From Candidatus Enterococcus moelleringii (GTDB lineage Bacteria; Bacillota; Bacilli; Lactobacillales; Enterococcaceae): 64,000 nt of DNA. Made by a program: the position numbers and the translations under genes. Each line of letters opens with the position of its first letter. Position 1 is the stretch's first letter. The notes beneath the pieces were generated by a model. It worked only from the letters and a program-made list of their open reading frames with translations, did no database searches and had not been told where the DNA came from. The stretch is taken from contig NZ_JAFREM010000016.1 in assembly GCF_017377575.1 (NCBI RefSeq), forward strand, positions 62,001-126,000, in the 5' to 3' direction. Positions 36,338 to 44,676 of this stretch are shown here, one piece after another.

Positions 36338-37949
36338 TTGTTAGTCTCCTTTTAATTAAGTGGGTAATCAGCTGCATGACCAAGTTGATCAATAGTAAAA
36401 ATAGGGAAAGCATGAATATATCGTTAAACCGGCCAAAATGCTGAAGCTCTTTTAATTTGGCGGTAATAACCATGGTATTGGCGCTGGTTAGGAAAACTAC
36501 GGCGCTGATGGTAACCATTGAGTTGAAAAAATAGTAAGAAAACATATCGACAATGGTCACTTTGGAATTGGGGATCAGGATGCGCCAAACGGTCGCAATC
36601 CAGCGATCACCCATTAATTTGGCGGTGTTCTCCCAATTCAAATTCATTTTCTGCAGGGCTTCTTTCGCCATTTGGTATGGTGTGGCAAAATAGTGAACCA
36701 CAGTTACAATCACTAAAATCATCAAGGTATTATGCAACCCAGTGCTAGTAAATATCAACAGGTAAGCCACGCCTAAAACCATTCCCGGGATTGAATTAGT
36801 AATGGTAGAAACACTATCGATCAGTTGATTCACTTTATACACCTTACGCTCCCGGGAAGTCATAATAGCGGCAAAGTAAGCAAAAATCGTTCCCACTAGG
36901 GCAGTCAACAAAGCCATTAACAGCGAATTCTTCAAGGTCATCAGCAAACTGTCATCCTGCAGGAAGGTGGTAAAGTTTTGCAGAGTGGGTTGCAAATTAA
37001 AGGGCCAGTTGGTTAAGAAAGGAATAACCAATAGGACTAGAAAGACCCCAAGGATAAAACCAGAAGTCAAAATGAATAAGCAGCGAAAGGCCCAGTCGCG
37101 AACCGAGTTATTCTTTAATAGTAGGTTTTGTGGTTTTTCGTAACGAACCACTTTTTTCTGCAAATAATTTAAGACTAAAATGCTAATGATGGAAGGCAGC
37201 AGCATCGTCAAAGCAACTACTGAACCGTATTGGAAATCAGGAATAGTTCCCATGAATCCATCGTAGAGCAGTGTCGTAATAAAAGGCGTCTGTCCACCCA
37301 CTGCGCTGGGAATCCCAAAATCAGTGAAGGACATGAAGAAACCTTGTAAAAAAGCTACCGCCAATACCCGATAAAGGGGGCTGATAATCGTTCGATACAA
37401 AGACTGCCACCAGGAATCTCCCATTAAACGGGAAACAACAAACAAGCGATTATCCAAATAGTTCATAGAATTATTGATCAAAATAAAAATTGGCGGCAAG
37501 GTATAAATGATGAAGCCTAACAGAATGCCAATCTTGCCGTAAATGTTGAACCATTCCTGTTGCAGCATCCGCGTCCAAAGCCCTTGTTTACCGAAAGCGT
37601 AAATTAGTACGAAACCGTACGTAATGGTAGGCAAAAGCATCGGGAATTGTAAGATGCCGGTATTCACTTTTAAAAACCGTGGGCCAAGATTGGTAAAATT
37701 ATTGCCGTAAGCTAGGAAAAAACCCAATAAAGTTGAACAGCTGGCGGCAATCAGCGAAAATTTTAAACTGTTGAGAAATGAGATTTGCCATTTTTGATCC
37801 AGCACCTGCAATACGTTGCTGGCAAATCCGCCATTTTCCACCGTTAAAGCAGTAAGCAGTACTTTGCCGATAGGCAGCGCCAGGAATAAGGCGAAAAAGA
37901 GTAGGATCGTCCAACTGGTTACCCGCTTTAGCGTTAGTACGTCTCTCAT
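36264..37949 (-). CDS. 2-aminoethylphosphonate ABC transporter permease, two fused domains
   Basis: 561 residues with about twelve hydrophobic segments. Two copies of the EAA-type coupling loop are present, near LMGDSWWQSLYRTIISPLYR and LMGDRWIATVWRILIPNSKV, so it corresponds to PhnU and PhnV joined in one chain, as in ThiP or FbpB. It would pair with a dimer of the ATPase. The start overlaps the ATPase stop (ATGA). The last 24 or so residues (LTNEKENTRFTGMHSLNPII and beyond) are encoded within the lipoprotein's signal-peptide region and look non-conserved; a natural stop may once have lain near 36340. Confidence 0.9.
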   Translation of the reverse strand: MRDVLTLKRVTSWTILLFFALFLALPIGKVLLTALTVENGGFASNVLQVLDQKWQISFLNSLKFSLIAASCSTLLGFFLAYGNNFTNLGPRFLKVNTGILQFPMLLPTITYGFVLIYAFGKQGLWTRMLQQEWFNIYGKIGILLGFIIYTLPPIFILINNSMNYLDNRLFVVSRLMGDSWWQSLYRTIISPLYRVLAVAFLQGFFMSFTDFGIPSAVGGQTPFITTLLYDGFMGTIPDFQYGSVVALTMLLPSIISILVLNYLQKKVVRYEKPQNLLLKNNSVRDWAFRCLFILTSGFILGVFLVLLVIPFLTNWPFNLQPTLQNFTTFLQDDSLLMTLKNSLLMALLTALVGTIFAYFAAIMTSRERKVYKVNQLIDSVSTITNSIPGMVLGVAYLLIFTSTGLHNTLMILVIVTVVHYFATPYQMAKEALQKMNLNWENTAKLMGDRWIATVWRILIPNSKVTIVDMFSYYFFNSMVTISAVVFLTSANTMVITAKLKELQHFGRFNDIFMLSLFLLLINLVMQLITHLIKRRLTNEKENTRFTGMHSLNPIIRRLQQR

Positions 37950-38710
37950 ATTTCCACTTGCCTCAGGGCTTGTTGGAAAATTTGCTGGATGTTTTGCTGC
38001 TTAATCGCCAATTGGTTAATGATAAACTCTTGAACAAAATGGCAAGAAGCTTGGGTCATGATCTCAACCGGTGAACTGCACTGAGCAATTTTTCCATTAT
38101 CCAAAACGACAATTTTGTCTGACATGGTTAGGGCCTCTTCCGGATCATGAGTCACGATGATAATCGTTAATGACAGCTTTTGAGCAATTTCTTGGATTTT
38201 CGCTTTAATCGATTCTTTAATTACTCCGTCCAAGGCACTTAATGGTTCATCTAACAGCAGCAGCTCCGGCTTCATTACCAGCGTACGACCTAAAGCTACC
38301 CGCTGTTTTTGTCCGCCGGATAATTGATGGATTGGTCTGTCCAAATGGGCTTCCAGATTTAGCAGATGAATCAGCTCCTGGACTTCTTCATCAGTAGAAC
38401 AGTTTTTATTGTTCTTCAGGCCATAGGTTAAGTTTTGATACGCGGTCAAATTAGGGAACAGTGCGTAATCTTGAAACACAATATTGAAGGGTCGTTTTTC
38501 CATAGGAGTGCGGGTGATGTCTTTTTCCCTGAAATAAATGGTTCCTTCACTGGCTTCTTCTAGGCCTAAGATAATATTTAGCAAAGTCGTTTTTCCTGAT
38601 CCCGACTGTCCTAAGATGGAAACAATCTCGCCGGTTTGGATTTCCAAACTAACATCTTCTAAAACAGTTGTTTGATTGAAATTCTTTGAGATATTTTCTA
38701 GCTTTAGCAT
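37946..38710 (-). CDS. phnT: 2-aminoethylphosphonate ABC transporter ATP-binding protein
   Basis: 254 residues. Walker A is LGQSGSGKTTLLN, the signature is LSGGQKQRVALGRTL, Walker B is ELLLLDEPLSALD, and the switch histidine is in IIVTHDPEEAL. It belongs to the spermidine/iron/phosphonate ATPase group but is about 100 residues shorter than the usual 350, lacking the C-terminal TOBE regulatory domain. It is the first gene of the leftward operon phnT-phnUV-phnS-phnW-phnX. No regulator such as PhnR is adjacent, and I see no strong promoter in the 38711-38760 region. Confidence 0.9.
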   Translation of the reverse strand: MLKLENISKNFNQTTVLEDVSLEIQTGEIVSILGQSGSGKTTLLNIILGLEEASEGTIYFREKDITRTPMEKRPFNIVFQDYALFPNLTAYQNLTYGLKNNKNCSTDEEVQELIHLLNLEAHLDRPIHQLSGGQKQRVALGRTLVMKPELLLLDEPLSALDGVIKESIKAKIQEIAQKLSLTIIIVTHDPEEALTMSDKIVVLDNGKIAQCSSPVEIMTQASCHFVQEFIINQLAIKQQNIQQIFQQALRQVEI

Positions 38711-39036
38711 GCTGATTCGCTCCTTTTACTGTAATAATTATTTTCCTGTTGATTGAAGTATAGCGAAGCTTTGTAAAGGTATGACCAAGGTTGTGAAAAG
38801 ATAAAATAAAGTTTGTTATGGTTGTGTAAATAATGTTAAGGATTATTTTAGTATAAGTGGAAGGCTGAAAAGGATTAGCAGAGCAAAAATAAGTGAGGAG
38901 CTAAAAAATGCGGCAAAATTATCTATTTAGTATAGGAATAAACGTTCGGATAGAGGGGATAAAAAAGTAAGTAAAGCAAATGTCTGTTAAAGCAAGGCTA
39001 GTTTCATCAGAAAAACAAGCCATGAATTTAGTAACG
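38711..39036. other. Intergenic region between phnT and argR, with a possible tiny ORF
   Basis: This AT-rich stretch must contain the phosphonate operon promoter, read leftward, but no clear -35/-10 pair is visible; a minus-strand TATACT near 38760 lacks a spaced -35. On the plus strand a 20-codon frame at 38908 has a good ribosome site. No other gene is seen. Confidence 0.5.
38908..38970 (+). CDS. Possible 20-residue peptide ORF
   Basis: GTGAGGAG lies 7 bases before an ATG that opens a 20-codon frame, MRQNYLFSIGINVRIEGIKK. It is followed by no terminator of its own and I recognise no family. It may be a leader or regulatory peptide, or a chance frame. Confidence 0.2.
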   Translation: MRQNYLFSIGINVRIEGIKK

Positions 39037-39074
39037 AAAAAAAGCTGTGAAACTTCCATCGAAGTTCACAGCTT
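39037..39074 (-). terminator. Terminator of argR
   Basis: On the minus strand AAGCTGTGAACTTC pairs with GAAGTTTCACAGCTT across a GATG loop and is followed by a T-run. It ends argR five bases or so past its stop. Confidence 0.88.
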
Positions 39075-39079
39075 ACTAT

Positions 39080-39556
39080 TTAGATAATCGTGTTTGAATG
39101 AGGGTCTTTCAAGTAGGCTTCGACTAGCTGAGCATCTTCATCCGTTCTTGAGATGATGATAATGGTATCGAAGCTGGCCATAGTTGCCACAATTGATTGG
39201 AAGGATAAGTCATCCAATACAGCAGCAAAGAGATTCGCATTGTCTGGCAGGGTTTGGATGACGGTCATAAACTGAACCCGTTCTACCTTGACAATGACTT
39301 CTTCGATCATGCGAACCAAACGTTTTGCATCTTCATCATCGGAAGGCTGGTTAGGCTCGTGGAACAACTCAAAGCGGGGGCTGCCATCTTCATCGATGGT
39401 TTTGACAATTTTTAAATCTCGAATATCGCGAGAAATCGTTGCTTGAGTGGCAGTAACGCCTTGTTCTTCTAAATAAGTCATTAACTCGCTTTGGTTGCGA
39501 ATTGAATGGTTGGCTATGATTTGTTTGATTAATTCGTGCCGATCTTTTTTGCGCAT
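39080..39556 (-). CDS. argR: Arginine repressor ArgR
   Basis: 158 residues. The winged-helix N-terminus RKKDRHELIKQIIANHSIRN and the recognition region VTATQATISRDIRDLKIVKT are typical ArgR. The C-terminal oligomerisation/arginine-binding domain shows TVIQTLPDNANLFAAVLDDL, although the usual GTIAGDDT loop reads as SFQSIVATMASFDTIIIISR, so the aspartates that bind arginine are not obvious. It could be a variant partner subunit; Lactobacillales often have two ArgR-type proteins that must act together. Likely targets are arg genes such as argF at 21729. It is monocistronic. Confidence 0.92.
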   Translation of the reverse strand: MRKKDRHELIKQIIANHSIRNQSELMTYLEEQGVTATQATISRDIRDLKIVKTIDEDGSPRFELFHEPNQPSDDEDAKRLVRMIEEVIVKVERVQFMTVIQTLPDNANLFAAVLDDLSFQSIVATMASFDTIIIISRTDEDAQLVEAYLKDPHSNTII

Positions 39557-39672
39557 AAAAATTCTCCTAATCGATTTTTATGCAATAATTATAACAGATA
39601 TAGGGGGATTTAGCAGGTTGATTCAATAAATATTAATCAGATTCTTTTCCTAGGTAAAGTGGAGAAAAATCA

Positions 39673-39701
39673 TTGCTTTCTTTTAGGTCCTCCTGTATAA
39701 T
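39673..39701 (+). promoter_or_regulatory. Promoter of rpsB
   Basis: TTGCTT (39673-39678), a 17-base spacer and TATAAT (39696-39701), a strong promoter as expected for a ribosomal protein gene. Confidence 0.82.
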
Positions 39702-39707
39702 TACTAA

Positions 39708-39837
39708 TTGTGTGTGGGCGACCACAGACAAATCCACATTCTAATCCCATTAGTTGCGGGGTGCTTCATTGGAAGTCTGCTGCTGAGTTTAAAGGGTTAG
39801 GAGAGGGAACAAAAAAACCAAATTGGAGGAAACAAAC
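39708..39837 (+). ncRNA. Structured 5' leader of rpsB, probable S2 autoregulatory element
   Basis: The roughly 130-base leader can be closed by CTAATCCC (39742-39749) pairing with GGGTTAG (39794-39800), enclosing a GC-richer region, and TGTGGGCGACCACA-like bases (39713-39727) form a 5' hairpin. Length and folding suggest ribosomal-protein feedback control; I have not matched it to a named family. Confidence 0.5.
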
Positions 39838-40635
39838 ATGTCAGTATTGTCTATGAAACAATTACTAGAAGCCGGCGTACATTTCGGTCACCAAACTCGT
39901 CGCTGGAACCCAAAAATGAAGAAATACATCTTCACAGAAAGAAACGGTATCTACATCATTGATTTGCAAAAAACAGTGAAATTAGTAGACGTTGCTTACG
40001 ATTACATGAAAAATGTTGCTGAAGACGGCGGCGTTGCATTGTTCGTAGGTACTAAAAAACAAGCACAAGATGCAATTAAAGAAGAAGCAACTCGCGCTGG
40101 TCAATTTTACGTTAACCACCGTTGGTTAGGCGGAACTTTGACTAACTGGGATACAATCCAAAAACGTATTGCACGTCTGAAAAGCATCAACGCTATGGAA
40201 GCTGACGGAACTTTCGAAGTCCTTCCTAAAAAAGAAGTTGTTGGTTTGAACAAAGAACGTGAACGTTTAGAAAAATTCTTAGGCGGTATCGCTGATATGC
40301 CTAGAATTCCAGATGTAATGTACATCGTGGACCCTCGTAAAGAACGTATTGCTGTTCAAGAAGCACATAAATTAAACATTCCAATCGTAGCTATGGTTGA
40401 TACAAACTGCGATCCTGATGAAATCGACGTAGTAATCCCTTCAAATGACGATGCTATCCGTGCCGTGAAATTAATCACTGCTAAAATGGCTGACGCATTC
40501 ATCGAAGGAAACCAAGGTGAAGACCAAGTAGCTGAAGACGACTTCGTAACTGAAGATGGCGGACAAGCAACTTCAATCGAAGAAATCGTTGATGTTGTAG
40601 AAGGCGGCAACGCTTCTACTGAATCAGCAGAATAA
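39838..40635 (+). CDS. rpsB: 30S ribosomal protein S2
   Basis: 265 residues. The start [20 protein letters not shown] and the blocks [19 protein letters not shown] and [20 protein letters not shown] are diagnostic for S2. The C-terminal tail is acidic ([16 protein letters not shown]). TTG at 39823 is inside the ribosome site region; ATG 39838 follows TTGGAGG. It is paired with tsf, as in nearly all bacteria. A hairpin between the two genes would reduce downstream transcription. The leader probably mediates feedback by S2. Confidence 0.97.
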   Translation: MSVLSMKQLLEAGVHFGHQTRRWNPKMKKYIFTERNGIYIIDLQKTVKLVDVAYDYMKNVAEDGGVALFVGTKKQAQDAIKEEATRAGQFYVNHRWLGGTLTNWDTIQKRIARLKSINAMEADGTFEVLPKKEVVGLNKERERLEKFLGGIADMPRIPDVMYIVDPRKERIAVQEAHKLNIPIVAMVDTNCDPDEIDVVIPSNDDAIRAVKLITAKMADAFIEGNQGEDQVAEDDFVTEDGGQATSIEEIVDVVEGGNASTESAE

Positions 40636-40646
40636 TTTCGTAGCTT

Positions 40647-40689
40647 AAGCTGCTTCAAAGAGAATATATGCCTTTGAAGCAGCTTTTTT
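40647..40689 (+). terminator. Terminator or attenuator between rpsB and tsf
   Basis: AAGCTGCTTCAAAG and CTTTGAAGCAGCTT form a perfect 14-base stem with a T-run. Because tsf has no obvious promoter of its own, this is likely a partial terminator that sets the S2:EF-Ts ratio. Confidence 0.85.
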
Positions 40690-40715
40690 AAAAAATTTGA
40701 GGAGGCCCATAAAGA

Positions 40716-41597
40716 ATGGCACAGGTAACAGCTAAATTAGTAAAAGAACTGCGCGACATGACTGGCGTAGGTATGATGGATGCGAAAAGAGCATTAGTAG
40801 AAGTAGAAGGCGACATTGAAAAAGCTGTTGATCTTTTACGTGAAAAAGGTATGGCTAAGGCTGCTAAGAAAAACGACCGTATCGCTGCTGAAGGTTTAGC
40901 TTCAGTTGCAATCAGCGGAAACACTGCAGCAATCGTTGAAGTAAACTCAGAAACTGACTTTGTTTCTAAAAACGAAATGTTCCAAAACCTAGTAAAAGAA
41001 ATCGCTACTTTAGTTGCTGAACACAAACCTGCTGACATGGATGCAGCTATGGAAATCAAAACTTCAAAAGGCACAATTGCTGAAGAATTGGTTGAAGCAA
41101 CACAAGTTATCGGTGAAAAAATCAGCTTCCGTCGTTTCAAAGTATTGGAAAAAGGCGACAATGCTGCATTTGGCGGATACTTGCATATGGGCGGACGTAT
41201 CGCTGTATTGACTCTTTTAGAAGGCACAACTGAAGAAGAAGTAGCTAAAGACGTTGCAATGCACGTTGCTGCTATCAACCCTCGTTATGTAAATGAGTCT
41301 CAAATTCCTCAAGAAGAATTAGAACATGAAAGAACTGTTCTAACTGAACAAGCTTTAAACGAAGGCAAACCTGAAAAAATCGTTGCTAAAATGGTTGAAG
41401 GCCGCCTAAATAAATTCAAAGCAGAAATTGCTTTAGTTGACCAACCATTCGTTAAAGATCCTGATATGACCGTTGAAAAATACGTTTCTTCAAAAGGCGC
41501 TACTGTTGAAGGATTCGTACGTTTCGAAGTCGGCGAAGGTATCGAAAAACGTGAAGATAACTTTGTTGAAGAAGTTATGAACCAAGTGAAAAAATAA
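40716..41597 (+). CDS. tsf: Elongation factor Ts
   Basis: 293 residues. It recycles EF-Tu by exchanging GDP for GTP. The N-terminal UBA-like block [20 protein letters not shown] and the core motif [20 protein letters not shown] are fully conserved. GAGGAGG lies upstream of the ATG. Codon use is strongly biased towards common codons, as in other highly expressed genes. It follows rpsB across a hairpin and has its own terminator. Confidence 0.97.
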   Translation: MAQVTAKLVKELRDMTGVGMMDAKRALVEVEGDIEKAVDLLREKGMAKAAKKNDRIAAEGLASVAISGNTAAIVEVNSETDFVSKNEMFQNLVKEIATLVAEHKPADMDAAMEIKTSKGTIAEELVEATQVIGEKISFRRFKVLEKGDNAAFGGYLHMGGRIAVLTLLEGTTEEEVAKDVAMHVAAINPRYVNESQIPQEELEHERTVLTEQALNEGKPEKIVAKMVEGRLNKFKAEIALVDQPFVKDPDMTVEKYVSSKGATVEGFVRFEVGEGIEKREDNFVEEVMNQVKK

Positions 41598-41615
41598 TTC
41601 TGTTTTTTAACAGTC

Positions 41616-41647
41616 GGGAACGCATGTCAGATGCGCTCCCTTTTTTT
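41616..41647 (+). terminator. Terminator of tsf
   Basis: GGGAACGCAT and ATGCGCTCCC pair with one mismatch around GTCAG and are followed by seven T residues. Confidence 0.88.
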
Positions 41648-41726
41648 AAGCAAATCCAGATAAAAATAGCTTCATACTAAGCAGAATATGCTAAAATAGC
41701 TATATAGTGACAGTGGGGGAATCGAA

Positions 41727-42449
41727 ATGAAAGAACCAAAATACAAACGAGTAGTACTTAAATTGAGCGGGGAAGCATTAGCCGGAGAAGAGAAGTTTGG
41801 CATTAACCCGCCAGTTATTCAAGACATTGTTGAAGAAATCAAAGAAGTACATGAATTAGGGATCGAAATGGCAATCATCGTCGGCGGCGGCAACATCTGG
41901 CGCGGACAAATCGGTGCACAAATGGGCATGGAGCGGGCGCAAGCTGACTACATGGGCATGCTGGCTACTGTGATGAATGCTTTGGCATTGCAAGATGCTT
42001 TAGAAAACATCGAGGTACCGACTCGTGTACAAACATCCATCGAAATGCGCCAAATTGCGGAGCCTTATATTCGCCGCAAAGCAGAGCGTCATTTGGAAAA
42101 AGGCCGTATCGTAATTTTTGCCGGTGGCACAGGGAATCCATACTTCTCAACTGACACTACAGCAGCATTACGGGCAGCTGAAATTAATGCCGATGTTATT
42201 TTGATGGCGAAAAACAATGTTGATGGCGTGTACTCTGCCGATCCTAAATTGGATCAAAATGCAATTAAGTTCGACGAATTGACGCATTTGGATGTAATCT
42301 CTAAAGGATTACAAGTAATGGATTCAACCGCAAGTTCACTAAGTATGGACAATGATATTCCGCTAGTTGTCTTCAATTTAAACGAACAAGGAAATATTAA
42401 ACGCGTTGTTTTAGGTGAAAACATTGGAACAACCGTGAGGGGGAAATAA
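41727..42449 (+). CDS. pyrH: Uridylate kinase (UMP kinase)
   Basis: 240 residues, amino-acid-kinase fold. It phosphorylates UMP to UDP and is allosterically regulated by UTP and GTP. Visible motifs are [19 protein letters not shown], the phosphate loop [10 protein letters not shown], and [21 protein letters not shown] possible extended -10 TGCTAAAAT lies near 41689. It is one base from frr, the usual pyrH-frr pair. Confidence 0.97.
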   Translation: MKEPKYKRVVLKLSGEALAGEEKFGINPPVIQDIVEEIKEVHELGIEMAIIVGGGNIWRGQIGAQMGMERAQADYMGMLATVMNALALQDALENIEVPTRVQTSIEMRQIAEPYIRRKAERHLEKGRIVIFAGGTGNPYFSTDTTAALRAAEINADVILMAKNNVDGVYSADPKLDQNAIKFDELTHLDVISKGLQVMDSTASSLSMDNDIPLVVFNLNEQGNIKRVVLGENIGTTVRGK

Positions 42450-42450
42450 C

Positions 42451-43008
42451 ATGGCAGATACAGTAATGAACGAAGCAAAACAAAAAATGAAAAAAGCTGA
42501 AGATGCTTTACAGCGTCAACTTGGCCAAATTCGTGCTGGACGGGCGAATGCCAGCTTGTTGGATCGTATCACCGTAAATTATTATGGTGCGCCAACTCCA
42601 GTTAACCAATTAGCTTCTATCACAGTACCAGAAGCACGGGTATTAATGATCACACCTTTTGATAAAAGCACGATTGAAGATGTAGAAAAAGCGATCTTAG
42701 CTAGTGATATCGGCTTGAACCCAGCCAATGACGGCAATGTGATTCGCTTGGTAATTCCGCAATTGACAGAAGAACGTCGTAAGGAATTAGCTAAAGAAGT
42801 GAAAAAAGAAGCTGAAGGCGCTAAAGTTGTTGTACGTAATGTACGTCGTGATGCAATGGACGACTACAAAAAACAACAAAAAAATGGCGACATCACTGAA
42901 GATGATCTACGCAACATGGAAAAAGAAATCCAACAATTAACTGACAACAGCGTCAAAGAAATCGACAAAATTGTCAGCGAAAAAGAAAAAGAACTATTAG
43001 ACGTTTAA
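42451..43008 (+). CDS. frr: Ribosome recycling factor
   Basis: 185 residues, the normal length. With EF-G it splits post-termination ribosomes. The conserved [20 protein letters not shown], the [20 protein letters not shown] block and the C-terminal [20 protein letters not shown] mark the family. It follows pyrH by one base behind GAGGGGG. A strong terminator follows, and then the tandem intergenic repeats. Confidence 0.97.
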   Translation: MADTVMNEAKQKMKKAEDALQRQLGQIRAGRANASLLDRITVNYYGAPTPVNQLASITVPEARVLMITPFDKSTIEDVEKAILASDIGLNPANDGNVIRLVIPQLTEERRKELAKEVKKEAEGAKVVVRNVRRDAMDDYKKQQKNGDITEDDLRNMEKEIQQLTDNSVKEIDKIVSEKEKELLDV

Positions 43009-43019
43009 ACTGAAGACAA

Positions 43020-43056
43020 GACAGCTGTCGTATTTTTTTACGGCAGCTGTCTTTTT
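43020..43056 (+). terminator. Terminator of pyrH-frr
   Basis: GACAGCTGTCGTA and TACGGCAGCTGTC pair around a T-rich loop and are followed by TTTTT. Confidence 0.9.
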
Positions 43057-43067
43057 GTCACTCCTAC

Positions 43068-43223
43068 TTTTCGCAGTTTATAAAGACAGAAGACAATCCC
43101 CATTATTCCGACTACAAAATAGTAAGAAATGTCTAGTAGGATGATATGCGTACGACGGTCAGACTGATTTTTCGTGTTCTTTGAAAAATCAATCCATTAA
43201 GACGAGTTAGCTGCCATTCATGC
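43068..43223 (+). repeat. Structured intergenic repeat, copy 1
   Basis: Starts TTTTCGCAGTTTATAAAG, has GATGATATGCG in the middle, a hairpin TGATTTTTC-(8)-GAAAAATCA (about 43169-43194), and ends ATTAAGACGAGTTAGCTGCC. The middle 60 bases diverge from the other copies. The loop differs from copies 2-4 but the stem is kept. Confidence 0.85.
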
Positions 43224-43380
43224 TTTTCGCAGTTTATAAAGATAGAAGAAAAGATAATATTTAATCCTCTACAAGTAGACACGAGAAGTTTAGCATGATG
43301 GTATGCGCGCGAAAATAAAACTGATTTTTCCCGGTCTTGGAAAAATCAATTCATTAAGACGAGTTAGCTGCCAGTTCCAC
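43224..43380 (+). repeat. Structured intergenic repeat, copy 2
   Basis: Same boundaries as copy 1, beginning 156 bases later with TTTTCGCAGTTTATAAAG. It carries TTTAGCATGATGGTATGCGC, the full hairpin TGATTTTTCC-CGGTCTT-GGAAAAATCA and the identical end ATTAAGACGAGTTAGCTGCC. It is the best-formed copy. Confidence 0.87.
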
Positions 43381-43536
43381 TTTTCGCAGTGTATATAGTG
43401 AGGAAAGTTTTAACAAATAATCAGTTAACTATGATTCGTGCTGTCTAGTGGAATGGTAAGCGTATGACGATCAGACTAATTTTTCCCGGTCTTGGAAAAA
43501 TGAATTCATTGAAAAGGGCTAGCTGTCAGACGTACT
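43381..43536 (+). repeat. Structured intergenic repeat, copy 3
   Basis: Begins TTTTCGCAGTGTATATAG, has GGAATGGTAAGCGTATGACG, a hairpin AATTTTTCC-CGGTCTT-GGAAAAATG with the same loop as copy 2, and ends GGGCTAGCTGTCAG. It is more diverged, with one mispair at the base of the stem. Confidence 0.82.
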
Positions 43537-43746
43537 TCTCAGTAATTGATGATTTTATCTCTACATAAAAGACACCTCAGTTTTGCGCAACGGTATCATA
43601 CGAAAATCAATTCCTTATACTTTTCATCAGCTAAAATAAGTAAAAAGATCATAGGCAATTTGTTTAAAATTTGCAAATTGTATCAACTGAAATGTTTGAA
43701 AAAAGCTAAATACCTACAGTTATCCATAGGCAATTACTAGGATTAT

Positions 43747-43755
43747 TGCTATAAT
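43747..43755 (+). promoter_or_regulatory. Extended -10 promoter of uppS-cdsA
   Basis: TGCTATAAT is a perfect extended -10; no good -35 is found 16-18 bases upstream, which such promoters tolerate. Confidence 0.65.
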
Positions 43756-43875
43756 GGCATTTGAGTTGCCAGTCTGGCTTGCTATTTGATGTTAATTAAT
43801 CTAGTTAGCGGCAGGGAATCTGGCAAAAATTCGTTTTGATAAAATAGGAACCTGATTAATTGAGGAGGAAAATTA

Positions 43876-44676
43876 ATGGTATTACGTTTTTTTCCACAAA
43901 AAGAGAAATATACACCGGAAGAAAGTCAGCTGACTTTTGATACAGAGGGTGCTATTCCTAAACATGTGGCAATTATTATGGACGGCAACGGACGCTGGGC
44001 GCAAAACAGACGGCTTCCGCGCGTGGCTGGACATAAAGAAGGTATGGAAACGGTAAAAAAAATCACTAAGTATGCTAATAAACTTGGTATCAAAGTATTG
44101 ACCTTGTATGCTTTTTCGACTGAGAATTGGAAACGGCCGGAAGATGAAGTGAAATTCCTGATGCAGCTGCCGGTGGATTTTTTTGATACTTTTGTTCCTG
44201 AATTGATTGAAGAGAATGTTCAAGTGAAGGTGATGGGCTATGAGCAATATCTGCCGGCTCATACCCAAGATGCGGTGAAGCGGGCGATTGAGCAAACTGC
44301 AGCTAACGATGGCTTGGTGTTGAACTTTGCGTTGAACTACGGCAGTCGGGCGGAAATCGTCAGTGCGGTTCAAGACATTGCTAAAGAAGTGAAGGATCAA
44401 GAGCTGGAGCCTGAGGATATTAATGAAGAAATGATTTCCAGCCATTTGATGACCGGCTTTTTGCCTAAGGAGCTGCGAGATCCTGAATTGGTGATTCGGA
44501 CCAGTGGAGAAGAGCGGATTAGTAATTTCCTATTGTGGCAATTAGCCTACAGCGAGTTATTCTTTACTAAAGCCTTATGGCCTGATTTCGATGGCGCCCA
44601 TTTAGAAACAGCCATTGCCTCTTTCCAAAGTCGTAATCGCCGATTTGGCGGATTGAACAAGGAGGACAAAAAATGA
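43876..44676 (+). CDS. uppS: Isoprenyl transferase (undecaprenyl diphosphate synthase)
   Basis: 266 residues. It condenses isopentenyl diphosphate onto farnesyl diphosphate to make the C55 lipid carrier for cell-wall synthesis. The catalytic aspartate is in AIIMDGNGRWAQNRRLPRV, with HKEGM, TLYAFSTENWKRP and the C-terminal LVIRTSGEERISNFLLWQ as family motifs. The 25-residue N-terminal extension before the core is common in enterococci. The ATG follows TTGAGGAGG. Its last 4 bases overlap cdsA, so the lipid genes are co-translated. Confidence 0.96.
   Translation: MVLRFFPQKEKYTPEESQLTFDTEGAIPKHVAIIMDGNGRWAQNRRLPRVAGHKEGMETVKKITKYANKLGIKVLTLYAFSTENWKRPEDEVKFLMQLPVDFFDTFVPELIEENVQVKVMGYEQYLPAHTQDAVKRAIEQTAANDGLVLNFALNYGSRAEIVSAVQDIAKEVKDQELEPEDINEEMISSHLMTGFLPKELRDPELVIRTSGEERISNFLLWQLAYSELFFTKALWPDFDGAHLETAIASFQSRNRRFGGLNKEDKK

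Larger units (their letters stand above)
43057..43875. other. Gene-free region holding three tandem repeats and the uppS leader
   Basis: Bases 43068-43536 are three tandem copies of a roughly 157-base repeat with a degenerate fourth beginning (TTCTCAGT near 43537). Bases 43540-43745 are AT-rich without a recognisable gene. An extended -10 (TGCTATAAT) at 43747-43755 and a 120-base leader complete the stretch up to uppS. A 64-codon frame at 43546 lacks a ribosome site. Confidence 0.7.

Noticed and set aside
40688-41278. 196-codon minus-strand frame opposite tsf
   Set aside because: Antisense shadow caused by the biased codon use of a highly expressed gene.
43068-43536. CRISPR array
   Set aside because: Repeat units are about 157 bases and conserved across most of their length, not short repeats with unique spacers, and no cas gene is present.
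43546-43740. 64-codon frame between the tandem repeats and uppS
   Set aside because: No ribosome site, ends just before the uppS promoter, and no recognisable sequence.
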